A program made the translations under genes and the position numbers. DNA of 64,000 nucleotides from Aspidiotus rigidus (Eukaryota; Arthropoda; Insecta; Hemiptera; Diaspididae): the NCBI GenBank assembly GCA_035079385.1, contig JAVHKY010000024.1, forward strand, positions 9,238,001 to 9,302,000, given 5' to 3'. The notes beneath the pieces were generated by a model. The model was not told the DNA's origin and ran no database searches. It worked only from the letters and a program-made list of their open reading frames with translations. Below are positions 43,669-53,275 of the stretch, piece after piece. Every line of letters begins with the position of its first letter. The stretch's first letter is position 1.

Positions 43669-46600
43669 TCAAATGCGCTTAATGATGATGGTGATGGTTA
43701 TATTCCTAATGGACCTGAATATGCTATACTTCTGAATGTCGACCTGTCGAATCAGCTTTGTAATGAAGCACCGCTCCCGGTTGATTTTCTATCGGCTTAT
43801 GGTGGTACAAGAAGCTCAAATATTGAAGTGGTGCCCGGACCTTTTGAACACTTGTCTCCCTCGGCTCGTGGTCTGAGAGTTAGTTAATTTTTTACTTTCC
43901 TAAAACAAGTACCATCATATGGGGAGACTTGAGCTCACTTTTCTGCATTTTTGCACCGCACTGCTCTAAAAACTTGGAATGAAATTTTTTGTAGGTACTA
44001 TTTTATGACTACTTTCTGCGCTGTGTTTCTTGAATTTGCTAATTCCATTTTTGAGACAGAGTTATATCATAGGAGTACATTATCGAAAAAGTATGGGAGG
44101 GAGGAGTAAAGATATCGTACGCATGGGTCAGAAGGTTATGGGTTAGATAAGATCGAACGCGGGGGCTATCGAGTAAAAATATGAAATATACCGAAATTCA
44201 TAATGTAAGTTGACTAGTAAGCACTTCACTTCAACACCATTCCTATACAAGGAACAGCTCATAGTCTCGAAATAAGTTGCCCCGTTTGATGGTATTACAT
44301 ATAATCTGATGTCATATAAATTTTGTGATGTTTATATTCATTCCATATGTTCATGTTTGAGGAACTTATTGATGATTAATTATCTTTTTTTTTTTTCTCC
44401 TCCCCCTCTTGAAATGAAAAGGAATACTTGCAGAATGAGGCCACAGGAGGACAAATTCTTCTGACATCATTCGAGAACTTGTCGTACCTGACGCCAGGCC
44501 TCCGAAAGTGCCTTGTGCACCTGATAGTTCAGCGAGAAATTGACATCATAACAAAGAGGGCAACTCTCCCATTGTCTGAATTGAAGTAAGTTACTATAGC
44601 TCCTAATGTTGTGCGATAGTGGAACAACTATTAGTACGTAAGTTACACACAATATAGGTATACTAATCATAAAAACCAAGAAGCATGCGCTATAAGAGGT
44701 GTACATTCTGTCTATAGCTCTGTGATTAGGGGCCATTCATTAATTAAGTAAAGGTCTTAGAGGGAGGGCTGAAAAAATCTCTACATAACTTTCTTGAGAG
44801 AAAGGCCACAAGACCATTCTTAGGTAAGTTTTTTCAAGTTTTCTCACAAGTCAAAATTAGCAAAAACTCTTCTTCAGAGCGAGTAAAAAAAAATTACGCG
44901 TTGACAACTTGAAAATTCAGAGAGAAGGATTTTTTTCAATTTTTCACAAAATCTCACGTAATAAAGGAGTAGGGAAAGGTGTAAAAATCTGAAGTATCCT
45001 TACATGAGAGGAGGGGTCAAATATATAAGCAAAATTGTCCGTACATTATTAATGAATGACCCCTTCGAGATAAGAAGGAATGACTCAATCTTAAAACGAT
45101 TAAATTTTTTTTTTATTTCTATCGCTTGTAATATCATTTAAAAAATAATGTCCAACTTCCCATGAACTTATTCGTTGTTCAACGTTTTGGTGGGATAACT
45201 GATCATTATCGAAAGCAAAAACGAATTTCATTTTTTATTACTTGAATTATTTCACAAATAATCGGTTTCTTTAATTATATCATCTGTTGCTATCGACAAT
45301 TTGTGTTCGGACCATCTGGAGATACATCCATTTACTCTTTCGTACCTATATTTTAGATACTTGAGTTGCGCTTGCACTAGTTACTTGTTTAAATATTTCT
45401 GCTTGAGTATCTTATGGTGAAAGAGTCCAGTACAATCTCGGAAAATTTAATGTTCTAAACATAGTCTTTTTTTACTACTAGAAGTGCCTTGTAAAGTCCA
45501 AGATTCTGTTTCTCTTATGTACATGTCTTACATTTTCTACAGTATTCCTCCGAAGACATTTAAAAATTGGGCAAAAGCTGTTGTAGAAATCTTTCCTTCA
45601 GAGGCTCAAGCAGTCTACTACTCGGGCCACGAAACGACACATTGGAAGAACGAGACAGTCATCAAAGCAGCACAAGGAAAACTTTTGGAACACTTTCGGT
45701 ATCTCAGAAAAGAATTGATTAGATGTAAAGTTCTCCTCCTCCCAAGTAAACGTGAAGAAGAATCTACGGAATTCGACAAAGCTGACGGTAAGAATTTTCT
45801 GTTCAATGGCCATTACCCTCAGGAGGATTACCCCACATCTTTTTTATTTTGATCATTTTCTTATTACCAGTGTACGTACGATTTTTTTCAACATAGGGAG
45901 GGTGGGAGGAGGGGGACACTTTTATTCTTCGAATGATAACGATGGCAATGAAAGGTATTTTCCTTCTCTCATACCCCTGCTTTGGGCGCTGAAACAATAA
46001 TTATGACTTCATACCGGTGAATATGTATATCTTTCTTCCAGCTGAAAATGACACATCAAACTCGGAAGTAAAATCGAAAGACGATTGGCTTAGTGAGGGC
46101 CATATAGAACCGGTGGAAACAGTTTTAGAGAACTGGAAGGCGACATTCGAAATTCGAAGAACATCACTTCTGCGGACTAAAATTCCAGTTGCGTCATATT
46201 TCACCAAATATGCATGTTTACGCAATCAAGTGGGAATCAAGTTGGTATGTTCCAAGTGTAGTATGGTACTAATTTAAATTCACGACCAATAAAACGAATT
46301 TTCCATTTTGTTTCATCCAAAATATACGAATTTCGATTATTTTTGATGGCCCAACTTCTTCTATCTGTTTGCCCTGAGATCAGACTTTCCATATTAGCTC
46401 CAATAGTTTCATTTTACTGTGTAGATTGAACTGGATTTCGAGAAACTGCACCCAGGCAAAGCAGCATATTTTTTTGAAAAGTGGGAAAGACTTCGCCCAA
46501 AACTGATTGAAAAGTATTTTCGTGATTTGAAACCATCGCCTCCATTTTTAAAAGACATTCTGGAAAAAACAGTTGGTATGTTTTTTCATTCGCCTTTCTT

Positions 46601-47276
46601 ACTTTTCCTTAAACGATGCATAAATAATTTTGAAAATTCACCTTTCTTAGAGCAACAAGACGCGATTTTAATAGTCCTGCTTCCGCATCTTCTGAAACCG
46701 ATTTTTATTCGAAATAGTCAACGAGGTAAAAAAAGGAAACGTGCGCAAGGGGATGTTGAAGAGGAAACTGCTGATATTACAGTACCGGTAAAGAAACCAT
46801 CGATTTGTGAAATATCACAATCGATGATTGTGATTGTTCCTGTGAGTATAGAAAGTTAGGCATCCAATACCATAGTTATAAATCGTCTATTGCAGAGTCA
46901 TGAACTGAATGAAATTTAATGTATATTATAAAATATCTTTCAGAGAACTGCAGATGTAGATACTCACATTGAAAGAATTAGAAAAGAAAACGAAGCAAAA
47001 GGGCGTACTCTGCAACCCTTCTTGTTGTTTGTAGGTCTACCGTCAGGAAACTACGTCGAATTTTACGTTTGTGTCAATGATGTAAAGTATAGAGTAACGA
47101 CGGCAGTAGAGGCCCTGAATTTAATTTTCCAACTGTTTTTCGCGGTTGATATTGAATATCCGACATTGTCGGCTCATATCTGGCAAACTGTCCAAGTAAT
47201 TTGTTACGATTTCAAAGAACCGGGTCAAATTTTAAGAATCCAACAACACGTTTTAATTTCGGATTTAAAATGTTAA
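43669..47276 (+). CDS. Seven-exon gene of an unclassified TE-associated family
   Basis: Exons: (first, 5' limit uncertain)-43878, 44422-44585, 45543-45787, 46042-46244, 46425-46575, 46651-46841 and 46944-47276. All junctions are GT-AG and phases agree (0,2,1,0,1,0), giving 498 open codons from 43,669 to TAA. Recognisable stretches are WAKAVVEIFPSEAQAVYY, FRYLRKELIRCK and, near the end, QPFLLFVGLPSGNYVEFYV with IEYPTLSAHIWQTVQ. From memory the order of blocks resembles long proteins annotated 'SAMD3-like' in fish and cnidarians; I treat that as tentative. The last exon overlaps the next ORF by 7 nt. It lies in the MULE intron on the opposite strand. A GKKRKR stretch may be a nuclear localisation signal. 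Confidence 0.75.
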
Positions 47277-49792
47277 TTTGCTGTCACTGCCGTTCTCTTT
47301 TTGAAAATGATAGAGCTTTAATGAGACATTTGAAAAAGGTCCATTTACATGAAAGTATTTTTAAATGTCCGGAAAGTTATTGTTTGCGGTCGTATTCAAC
47401 CTTCGAATCCTTTCGTTCTCATTGGTACAGATATCATACTCGTAATAAGCGCAAAACTGATGTCAATTTGTCTGCAAATTCTAGAGATGGAATATGTAAT
47501 GAACATAATCCAGATTTTTTCGTTGAAGATATAAATACTCCGAGTTTTGATTGTAATTACGATGATAATATTTTCCATTCTGATACAAGTGAAGAAAGTA
47601 ATACAGATTCCACCGATGTAAATGATGATTTCAATATTCATGATGAATGTAAAAATTTTGAATTTTATCCTAACGTACCTTCTAACGAAAATAATGACGA
47701 CCAATATTTTTTGAATACTACAAAAGATTTGTACATCGTTCAGTTTTTAGCAAAATTACATAACTACACAGACATTTCACGTTCTCGAATTAGCGATTTG
47801 CTTAAAGATGTTGATGATTTAGTAGAAAATCATATTAATAATATAATTACTGAACTGAGTGATAGCGGTGACTGTTCCGCGAATTTTGAAAAAGTTTTAA
47901 GAAGTAAAAAGAGACCGTTCGTAGGATTACAAAGTACATATTCACAATTGAAATTGTTTTCAAATATTGGAACTTACATTCAACCGAAACAAATAAAACT
48001 CGGAGAACGAGAGGAGTTCAGAAGGAAAAATAGTATAAAATCGTGCGTAAAGTTGGATGCGACCGCTGAACTTATTCCCATGAGAAAAGTTTTTCAAATG
48101 TTCTTTGAGCTACCGAATGTTCTCGAGAAGACGTTGGATTATATGGAATCGTTAGAACAGGAAAAAAAAATCATCACTAATTTCATTCAGACCGACTTTT
48201 GGAAAAAAACAATGTTAAAAAATGCAGAAAATAGGCTTTATATGCCTCTCTTTCTATTTTTTGATGATTATGAAACGAATAACCCCCTTGGAAGTCATTC
48301 AGGCTTAGCCAAGTGCGGAGGTATATATCTAGCGATTCCACGTCTTCCAGTAGATATGCGCTCCAAATTAGATAATATTTTTGTATTTGCTCTCGTCAAC
48401 ACGTTAGATCGAAAATTGTATAAAAATGAGACTATCTTCCGCGAGATAATTTCTGAATTAAATTTCTTAGATGAGAACGGCATTCTAGTTCGAAAAGATA
48501 AATCTGAAATTAGGCTACATTTTAAATTTGTTAATGTTTTGGGAGATAATTTAGGGCTACATGAAATTTTGGGATTTTCATCATCATTCAGGTCAAAACA
48601 TCCCTGTCGTATGTGCTGGATTTGTTTTGAAGATATAAATAATGTATATTCAGAGGATGCAGTCATTTTGCGCAATGCTGAAAATTATCACGCTGACGTG
48701 ATGGAGTCCGGGCATAATGTAGTTGAAGAGTGTGTGTTTCACAAGAACACTTCGTACAGGGTTTATGAAAATCTTTCTGTCGATGTCATGCATGATATAT
48801 TCGAAGGGGTTGCGCTCTATGATTTGGCCAAGATATTGTATCATTTTATTTACACCAAAAAATATTTTACGTTAGATCAATTGAATAATAGAATCTTGGC
48901 TTTTCCTTACGGGGAATGGGAAAATGCACCACCAACTTTTTTAAAATGTAATATTGAGAACGGCAGATTAAAATTATCATGTAGCGAATCGATGACGTTG
49001 GTGCGCAATTTCACTTTTCTCATTGGGGATTTGATTCCAGAGGATGATGATGTTTGGGAATTGGTATTGAGTTTTTTGGCTATGGTTCATGAAATTATGT
49101 CAAAAGAATGCGACGAAAATTCTCCTACGAAAATGAAAATCACTATTTACGAATACCTGTTTACATTGAATGAATTGTTTCCAAAAAGTATGAAGCCCAA
49201 ACATCATCATCTTGTTCACTACCCCAGGGTTTTACAGTGTATGGGGCCTCTCTGGAATCTGTCGTCTATAAGGTTTGAAGGTAAGCACCGGGACGGTAAA
49301 CGGATTTCTCGAACTTCAATATGTAAAATTAACGTCTGCCACACGATTGCAGTAAAAAATCAACTAAAATTGAATTACCGTTTTTTGACTTCAAATCCTC
49401 AGGGGAACGACATTTGGCAGTACAAAATGAAAAAAAAAACAGTTCAAATTGTAGATCTTCCCAATACTAATTTGCCCCAATCTGTAAGTACTGAAATTTC
49501 AGAATTACAATGGATCTCTTTATTCGGGAAAAAAATGAATTTAGGGGATATTATAATCAATTATGATGCGGCTATCGATCCAGTATTTTATGAAATAAAG
49601 TTTTTTTTATTACACAACGTGGAAGAAATTATCGTAATTGGAGAATTGGTGGAATGTAGCTATGATCGGCATTTCCGAGCTTTTTCTTTTGACCGCCATC
49701 TTAATAAATATGAACACTTTACAAGTAACAATCTGAAGGCATTTTCCATCGTACCAAAATATGAAGGTCGTATCAGAGTTTCAAATTTTTGA
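47270..49792 (+). CDS. C2H2-finger transposase-like protein, intact copy
   Basis: ATG 47270 opens 840 codons; the frame also continues upstream to 47,201, but 47,270 places the start just before the zinc fingers. Residues about 3-60 hold two C2H2-type fingers (ICCHCRSLFEND..HLKKVH and FKCPESYCLRSY..HWYRYH). An acidic linker follows, then NNPLGSHSGLAKCGG, FVNVLGDNLGLHEILGF, HPCRMCW, SVDVMHDIFEGVALYDL and MKPKHHHLVHYPRV, all shared with the broken copy at 11.9-14.3 kb. Block spacing and Asp/His content suggest an RNase H-fold transposase, perhaps TNP2-like; the family is not certain. It overlaps the upstream spliced gene, suggesting a shared transcript or one TE with two products. No lesion was found. 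Confidence 0.8.
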   Translation: MLICCHCRSLFENDRALMRHLKKVHLHESIFKCPESYCLRSYSTFESFRSHWYRYHTRNKRKTDVNLSANSRDGICNEHNPDFFVEDINTPSFDCNYDDNIFHSDTSEESNTDSTDVNDDFNIHDECKNFEFYPNVPSNENNDDQYFLNTTKDLYIVQFLAKLHNYTDISRSRISDLLKDVDDLVENHINNIITELSDSGDCSANFEKVLRSKKRPFVGLQSTYSQLKLFSNIGTYIQPKQIKLGEREEFRRKNSIKSCVKLDATAELIPMRKVFQMFFELPNVLEKTLDYMESLEQEKKIITNFIQTDFWKKTMLKNAENRLYMPLFLFFDDYETNNPLGSHSGLAKCGGIYLAIPRLPVDMRSKLDNIFVFALVNTLDRKLYKNETIFREIISELNFLDENGILVRKDKSEIRLHFKFVNVLGDNLGLHEILGFSSSFRSKHPCRMCWICFEDINNVYSEDAVILRNAENYHADVMESGHNVVEECVFHKNTSYRVYENLSVDVMHDIFEGVALYDLAKILYHFIYTKKYFTLDQLNNRILAFPYGEWENAPPTFLKCNIENGRLKLSCSESMTLVRNFTFLIGDLIPEDDDVWELVLSFLAMVHEIMSKECDENSPTKMKITIYEYLFTLNELFPKSMKPKHHHLVHYPRVLQCMGPLWNLSSIRFEGKHRDGKRISRTSICKINVCHTIAVKNQLKLNYRFLTSNPQGNDIWQYKMKKKTVQIVDLPNTNLPQSVSTEISELQWISLFGKKMNLGDIIINYDAAIDPVFYEIKFFLLHNVEEIIVIGELVECSYDRHFRAFSFDRHLNKYEHFTSNNLKAFSIVPKYEGRIRVSNF

Positions 49793-51814
49793 AAAAGTAG
49801 ACCAGTTTTCTTTAATTTCAAAATTTCTCTCGTGATTTCATCAAGTATATTTTTTTCCAAAAAAATCGAAACTCTTATCCAATTAATCGAATTGATTCGG
49901 TCCGCCAAGGTACGGCCAGACATAGTGAAAAAACACCACAAAACTCGAAGGAGTAAATTGAAGGAAATTTGCAAAAGCCGCAATTTTGCAAATTTCCTTC
50001 TGTGGTGTGTTTTTCATTTTTCCACTCAAGTTATTTCAAAATTTCTTTCTTCAATTTTCATCAATTTTAATGTTTTCTACCATTTTGCAACCTTCCTCCA
50101 ATTTACTCCTTCCGAGTATTGTCGTGTGTTTTTCATTTTTCCACTTGAATTATTTCATGATTTCTTTCTTAAATCTTAATCAATGTTACAGTTTTCTAGT
50201 GGTACCTTTTTAAAAAAAAAAAAAATATGTATATACATTTTTTCTTATAAAAGCCGAAGTCATTTTAAAAATTTCAATTTTCAAATTTTTTTTCAAGTAC
50301 GTAATTTTAAGTATCGCTTATTTTAATCAATTTTCATCAATGAATACAAAAGACGGCTTTATTTTCCACTAATTACACTGAGCGTGTGTTTTTCATTTTT
50401 CCATTTAAGTTATTGCAAAACTTTCTTCAATTTTCATCAATTTTAAAGTTTTCTACCGTTGTGCAACCTTCCTCTAATTTACTCCTTCCGAGTATTGTCG
50501 TGTGTTTTTTATTTTTCTGATCGAGTTATTTCAAGATTTCTTTCTTAAATCTTGATAAATTTTAAAATTTTCTGCCGGTAGGTATCTCCAATTTCTTTTT
50601 AGAAAAAAATATGAACCGAACTCATTTTAAAAATTTCAATATTTTAAATTTTTTTAACAAGTATCGCTTATTTTTATCAAGAAAAAAAAAGACGGCCTTA
50701 TTTTCCACTAATTATACTAAGTCTTACAAGTTTGATGTATTCACACTCTCGCAATATCATCATTTTTCTGTTCCTGATGATGACGCGAGAGCGAAGAAAC
50801 GAGCCGTTTTATTTTCTATGCATAAGTCCTAATTGTTTGTGAATGTTTTGAATTTTTATCAACGATTTTTGTGCAGTGTAATCTTAACTGTTTTTGTGGG
50901 AAAATATACAATTTTTTATACTTTCCGCAATTCAAATTTCTTCTCACTGACCAGGTGCAAAGAAGCTTAATGAAATTATGATTGATCCTGAAAAAATATG
51001 AATTCATTCTCACGTGCACCTGGCTGTTTTATGGGGAATTTGATAAATTCAAGCGATTTTGACAGAAAAGTGATCGTCATTTCAGTTGTTTGTCCACTTG
51101 TGTTCGTTTTTATGATTTTGAAAATTTCTCAGATTGGTTCTTAATTTTTAGTCCAATAGATGTTAATAAAAAAAAACCTACCTGAAGAATTTTCAAAGTG
51201 CTAAAAATACATAAATGAACAGACGAGTGGAAAAACGATCAATTGTCCGTCAAAACCACGTTAAATTCATTGAAGCCCCTATAAAAATACCTTGGTACAC
51301 GCAGGACAAAGTATTGAGACTACAGGAAACAGCGCCAACTAATCGCAGAATAGAATGAAAATTGTGAAGTAAACATTACCGCGTTGTATTGTATATATTG
51401 CCATCAACTGAGGAGGACTCTCGAGTGTACTAGCTCTAAACAAGAAGTTACGCAGTAACTGTTACTGCGCTACGTCAGTGTAAGAGTGGTATCAGCTCGG
51501 AAAAGAGTACCGAGTGCAACACGTCTCAAGGAAAAGTCGCCCAGTAACTACTACCTCGTAGCTAATAAAAAGAAAGTTTTGATTACAATAAAGTCGTAGG
51601 GTAAGAAGGTAGGCCTTACTGTGGCCATTGCTGTACCATAAGGAAAAATGACCATCAGCGAGTAGAAATTGGTTCCACTCGAAAAGTACATTGTACTCAT
51701 ACGTTCAGTAATACACATTGAGATAATGATGCAACCAATCTTATTCCTTAGTAACAAACGTACTGCGTGAATGCAGGATTCTTCACTATGTTTTTCTCTT
51801 GGTACGTCTTTTAC
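49793..51814. other. 3' flank of transposase-like gene; repeats only
   Basis: Degenerate repeat units containing GTGTGTTTTTCATTTTTCCA and ACTCCTTCCGAGTATTGTCG lie at 50,003, 50,122, 50,385 and 50,500, forming a larger duplication of about 375 bp. A 19-bp palindrome (CGCAGTAACTGTTACTGCG) is at 51,451-51,469. No gene seen. Confidence 0.6.
49927..50015. repeat. Long imperfect hairpin after the transposase-like ORF
   Basis: Inner stem 49960-49976 (GAAGGAAATTTGCAAAA) pairs perfectly with 49984-50000 across a 7-nt loop. The outer stem 49927-49940 (GAAAAAACACCACA) pairs with 50001-50015. A 19-nt bulge sits on the left arm. It could be a terminator, an end structure of the element or a fold-back remnant. 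Confidence 0.8.
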
Positions 51815-52424
51815 CGCGTTTCTCCGAAATACACTGGAATAAAAACCGCGTTTGTTCTTTCAGTGTGATCAGTTTTTCTTTCGGCGGCTCCATCATTCCC
51901 TTCAGCCGGATCGCTCTCAGTATTGCGTTAGGTTTTTCTAGCCCTTCATCGTACTTGGTTTTTATGAATAATTTTAATTCATGTGACAGTCCTCTACTGG
52001 GGTCATTGAAGTGATTTCCATGATCCTCCTCTGTTTGTAACAGCGACACCCTTGTCACTCTCCGCGTGATACAGTAACTGTAAACGCGCAGGACACTCCT
52101 GAGCACGATATTTACCTATTGCGAAACAACAACACGTAAAATTTGATTTTCGGTGATGCGTATAATAAAAGAAATATAATGATTACCCTGCATGCATCGA
52201 TATTCCACTTTCACCCCAGCCATGGTGTTATTCGTCGCTGCTTTCCGCCATGTATTTTGTTGATGAACAGCGTCTTCTGCATCTTTTGCACAATCAAATG
52301 ATTCTTTTTTCACCCAAGTTAGATTCGCGCGTCGACGTCGTTTTTTTGGTGGCTCATACTCCTCATTATCACTCTCATCTTTAACGAAGTCATTGACGAA
52401 CGTATCTTCTAACGTATCTTCCAT
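51815..52424 (-). pseudogene. MULE transposase, two 5' exons (FLYWCH-like)
   Basis: Exon 1: ATG 52424 to 52187, acidic then basic (EEYEPPKKRRRRANL), ending VEYRCMQ. A 71-bp intron with GTAATC and a CAATAG acceptor follows. Exon 2: 52115-51815 continues GKYRAQECPARLQLLYH, the Cys part of a FLYWCH/WRKY-like DNA-binding finger. After a one-base frameshift comes EEDHGNHFNDPSRGLSHELK and a helical region, ending at GTAAAAG. The splice exits into a 16.2-kb intron whose acceptor is at 35,553. The order (finger, RGLS block, catalytic core, SWIM) is that of a MULE. Confidence 0.75.
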
Positions 52425-52486
52425 TATAAGGTACAGAGGTCCAGGTGTTAGCAGTATTGAGCAGCACACGATAAAATAAATGATTA

Positions 52487-52562
52487 TTGGGATATATTAA
52501 ACAGCACATTAAAATAGATAATTTACACAATAATTGAGGAAACAATAAAAGACCTATGTACG
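52487..52562. repeat. 76-bp direct repeat, right copy
   Basis: Identical to 33,617-33,692; offset 18,870 bp. It lies between the MULE start and the interrupted gag of Gypsy B. Confidence 0.95.
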
Positions 52563-53275
52563 GCTGTAGGTTACTCTGTAACTTTTTGATCGTGTCTACA
52601 TCCCTGTGCAATATTTCTCTACAAAATTGTGGTAATAGGCCGCTGCATACTTTACTAATAATGGCTTTATTCGACATATTAGGGTTAATTTTTTTACATA
52701 GTTGTTCTATTTTCGAAGCGAATGGGAGGGGGGGCGTCTTCTCCCTCATTTTGTTTTAACTTCAAAATGATGAGTTCCCAGTCGTCTTCATCCTTCGCAT
52801 ACTTTTCTTTTAATTTTGCACTTATGTTTGCCCACGTTAAAGCCTGTTCATTGTCTTTCACAACGTTGTTAATGAAATATTCGTACGCTCCTTTCTTAAG
52901 GTATTTTACATACCTATTCTCTGATTTTTACATTTTCTGACTATTCATTTAATTTTGCTAGTTTTTCGAAATTCGCTATCTGATTGTCAATGTCTTCGTC
53001 AGGTGGTCCCAAAAATTCACAAAAGGAGATGGGCTTGATGTTCGACGATTTCACTGTTTTTATTAGTTCATCGATTTTTGTTGGGTCCATTATTTGTTCT
53101 ACTTGATTGTAATTATGGTCGTCTACGCCTATTTCTTCGTGGTTAAAATTTTCAAAGCTTACGTGCGCTTGGTTTTTGATATCGTCGACTTCTTTATTAT
53201 TTTGTTCTACTAATTCGCAAACTCGGTCAAAATCTAGGGTAATGTCGCGTTCCTTATCAAGGCGTGCTTCGTGTA
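52563..53275 (-). pseudogene. Gypsy B Gag N-terminal part
   Basis: Minus-strand pieces in two frames: EARLDKERDITLDFDRVCEL and DPTKIDELIKTVKSSNIKP, then YVKYLKKGAYEYFINNVVKD with WANISAKLKEKYAKDEDDW, then KIEQLCKKINPNMSNKAI and FCREILHRDVDTIKKLQSNL. This order fits an LTR-element Gag capsid. It stops at the 76-bp repeat; its continuation is at 33,611. Frameshifts and stops break it. Confidence 0.7.

Noticed and set aside
33617..52562. 76-bp direct repeats as LTRs of a retroelement
   Set aside because: Far too short, no TG…CA ends, no primer-binding site or polypurine tract beside them, and the enclosed gene is a MULE transposase.
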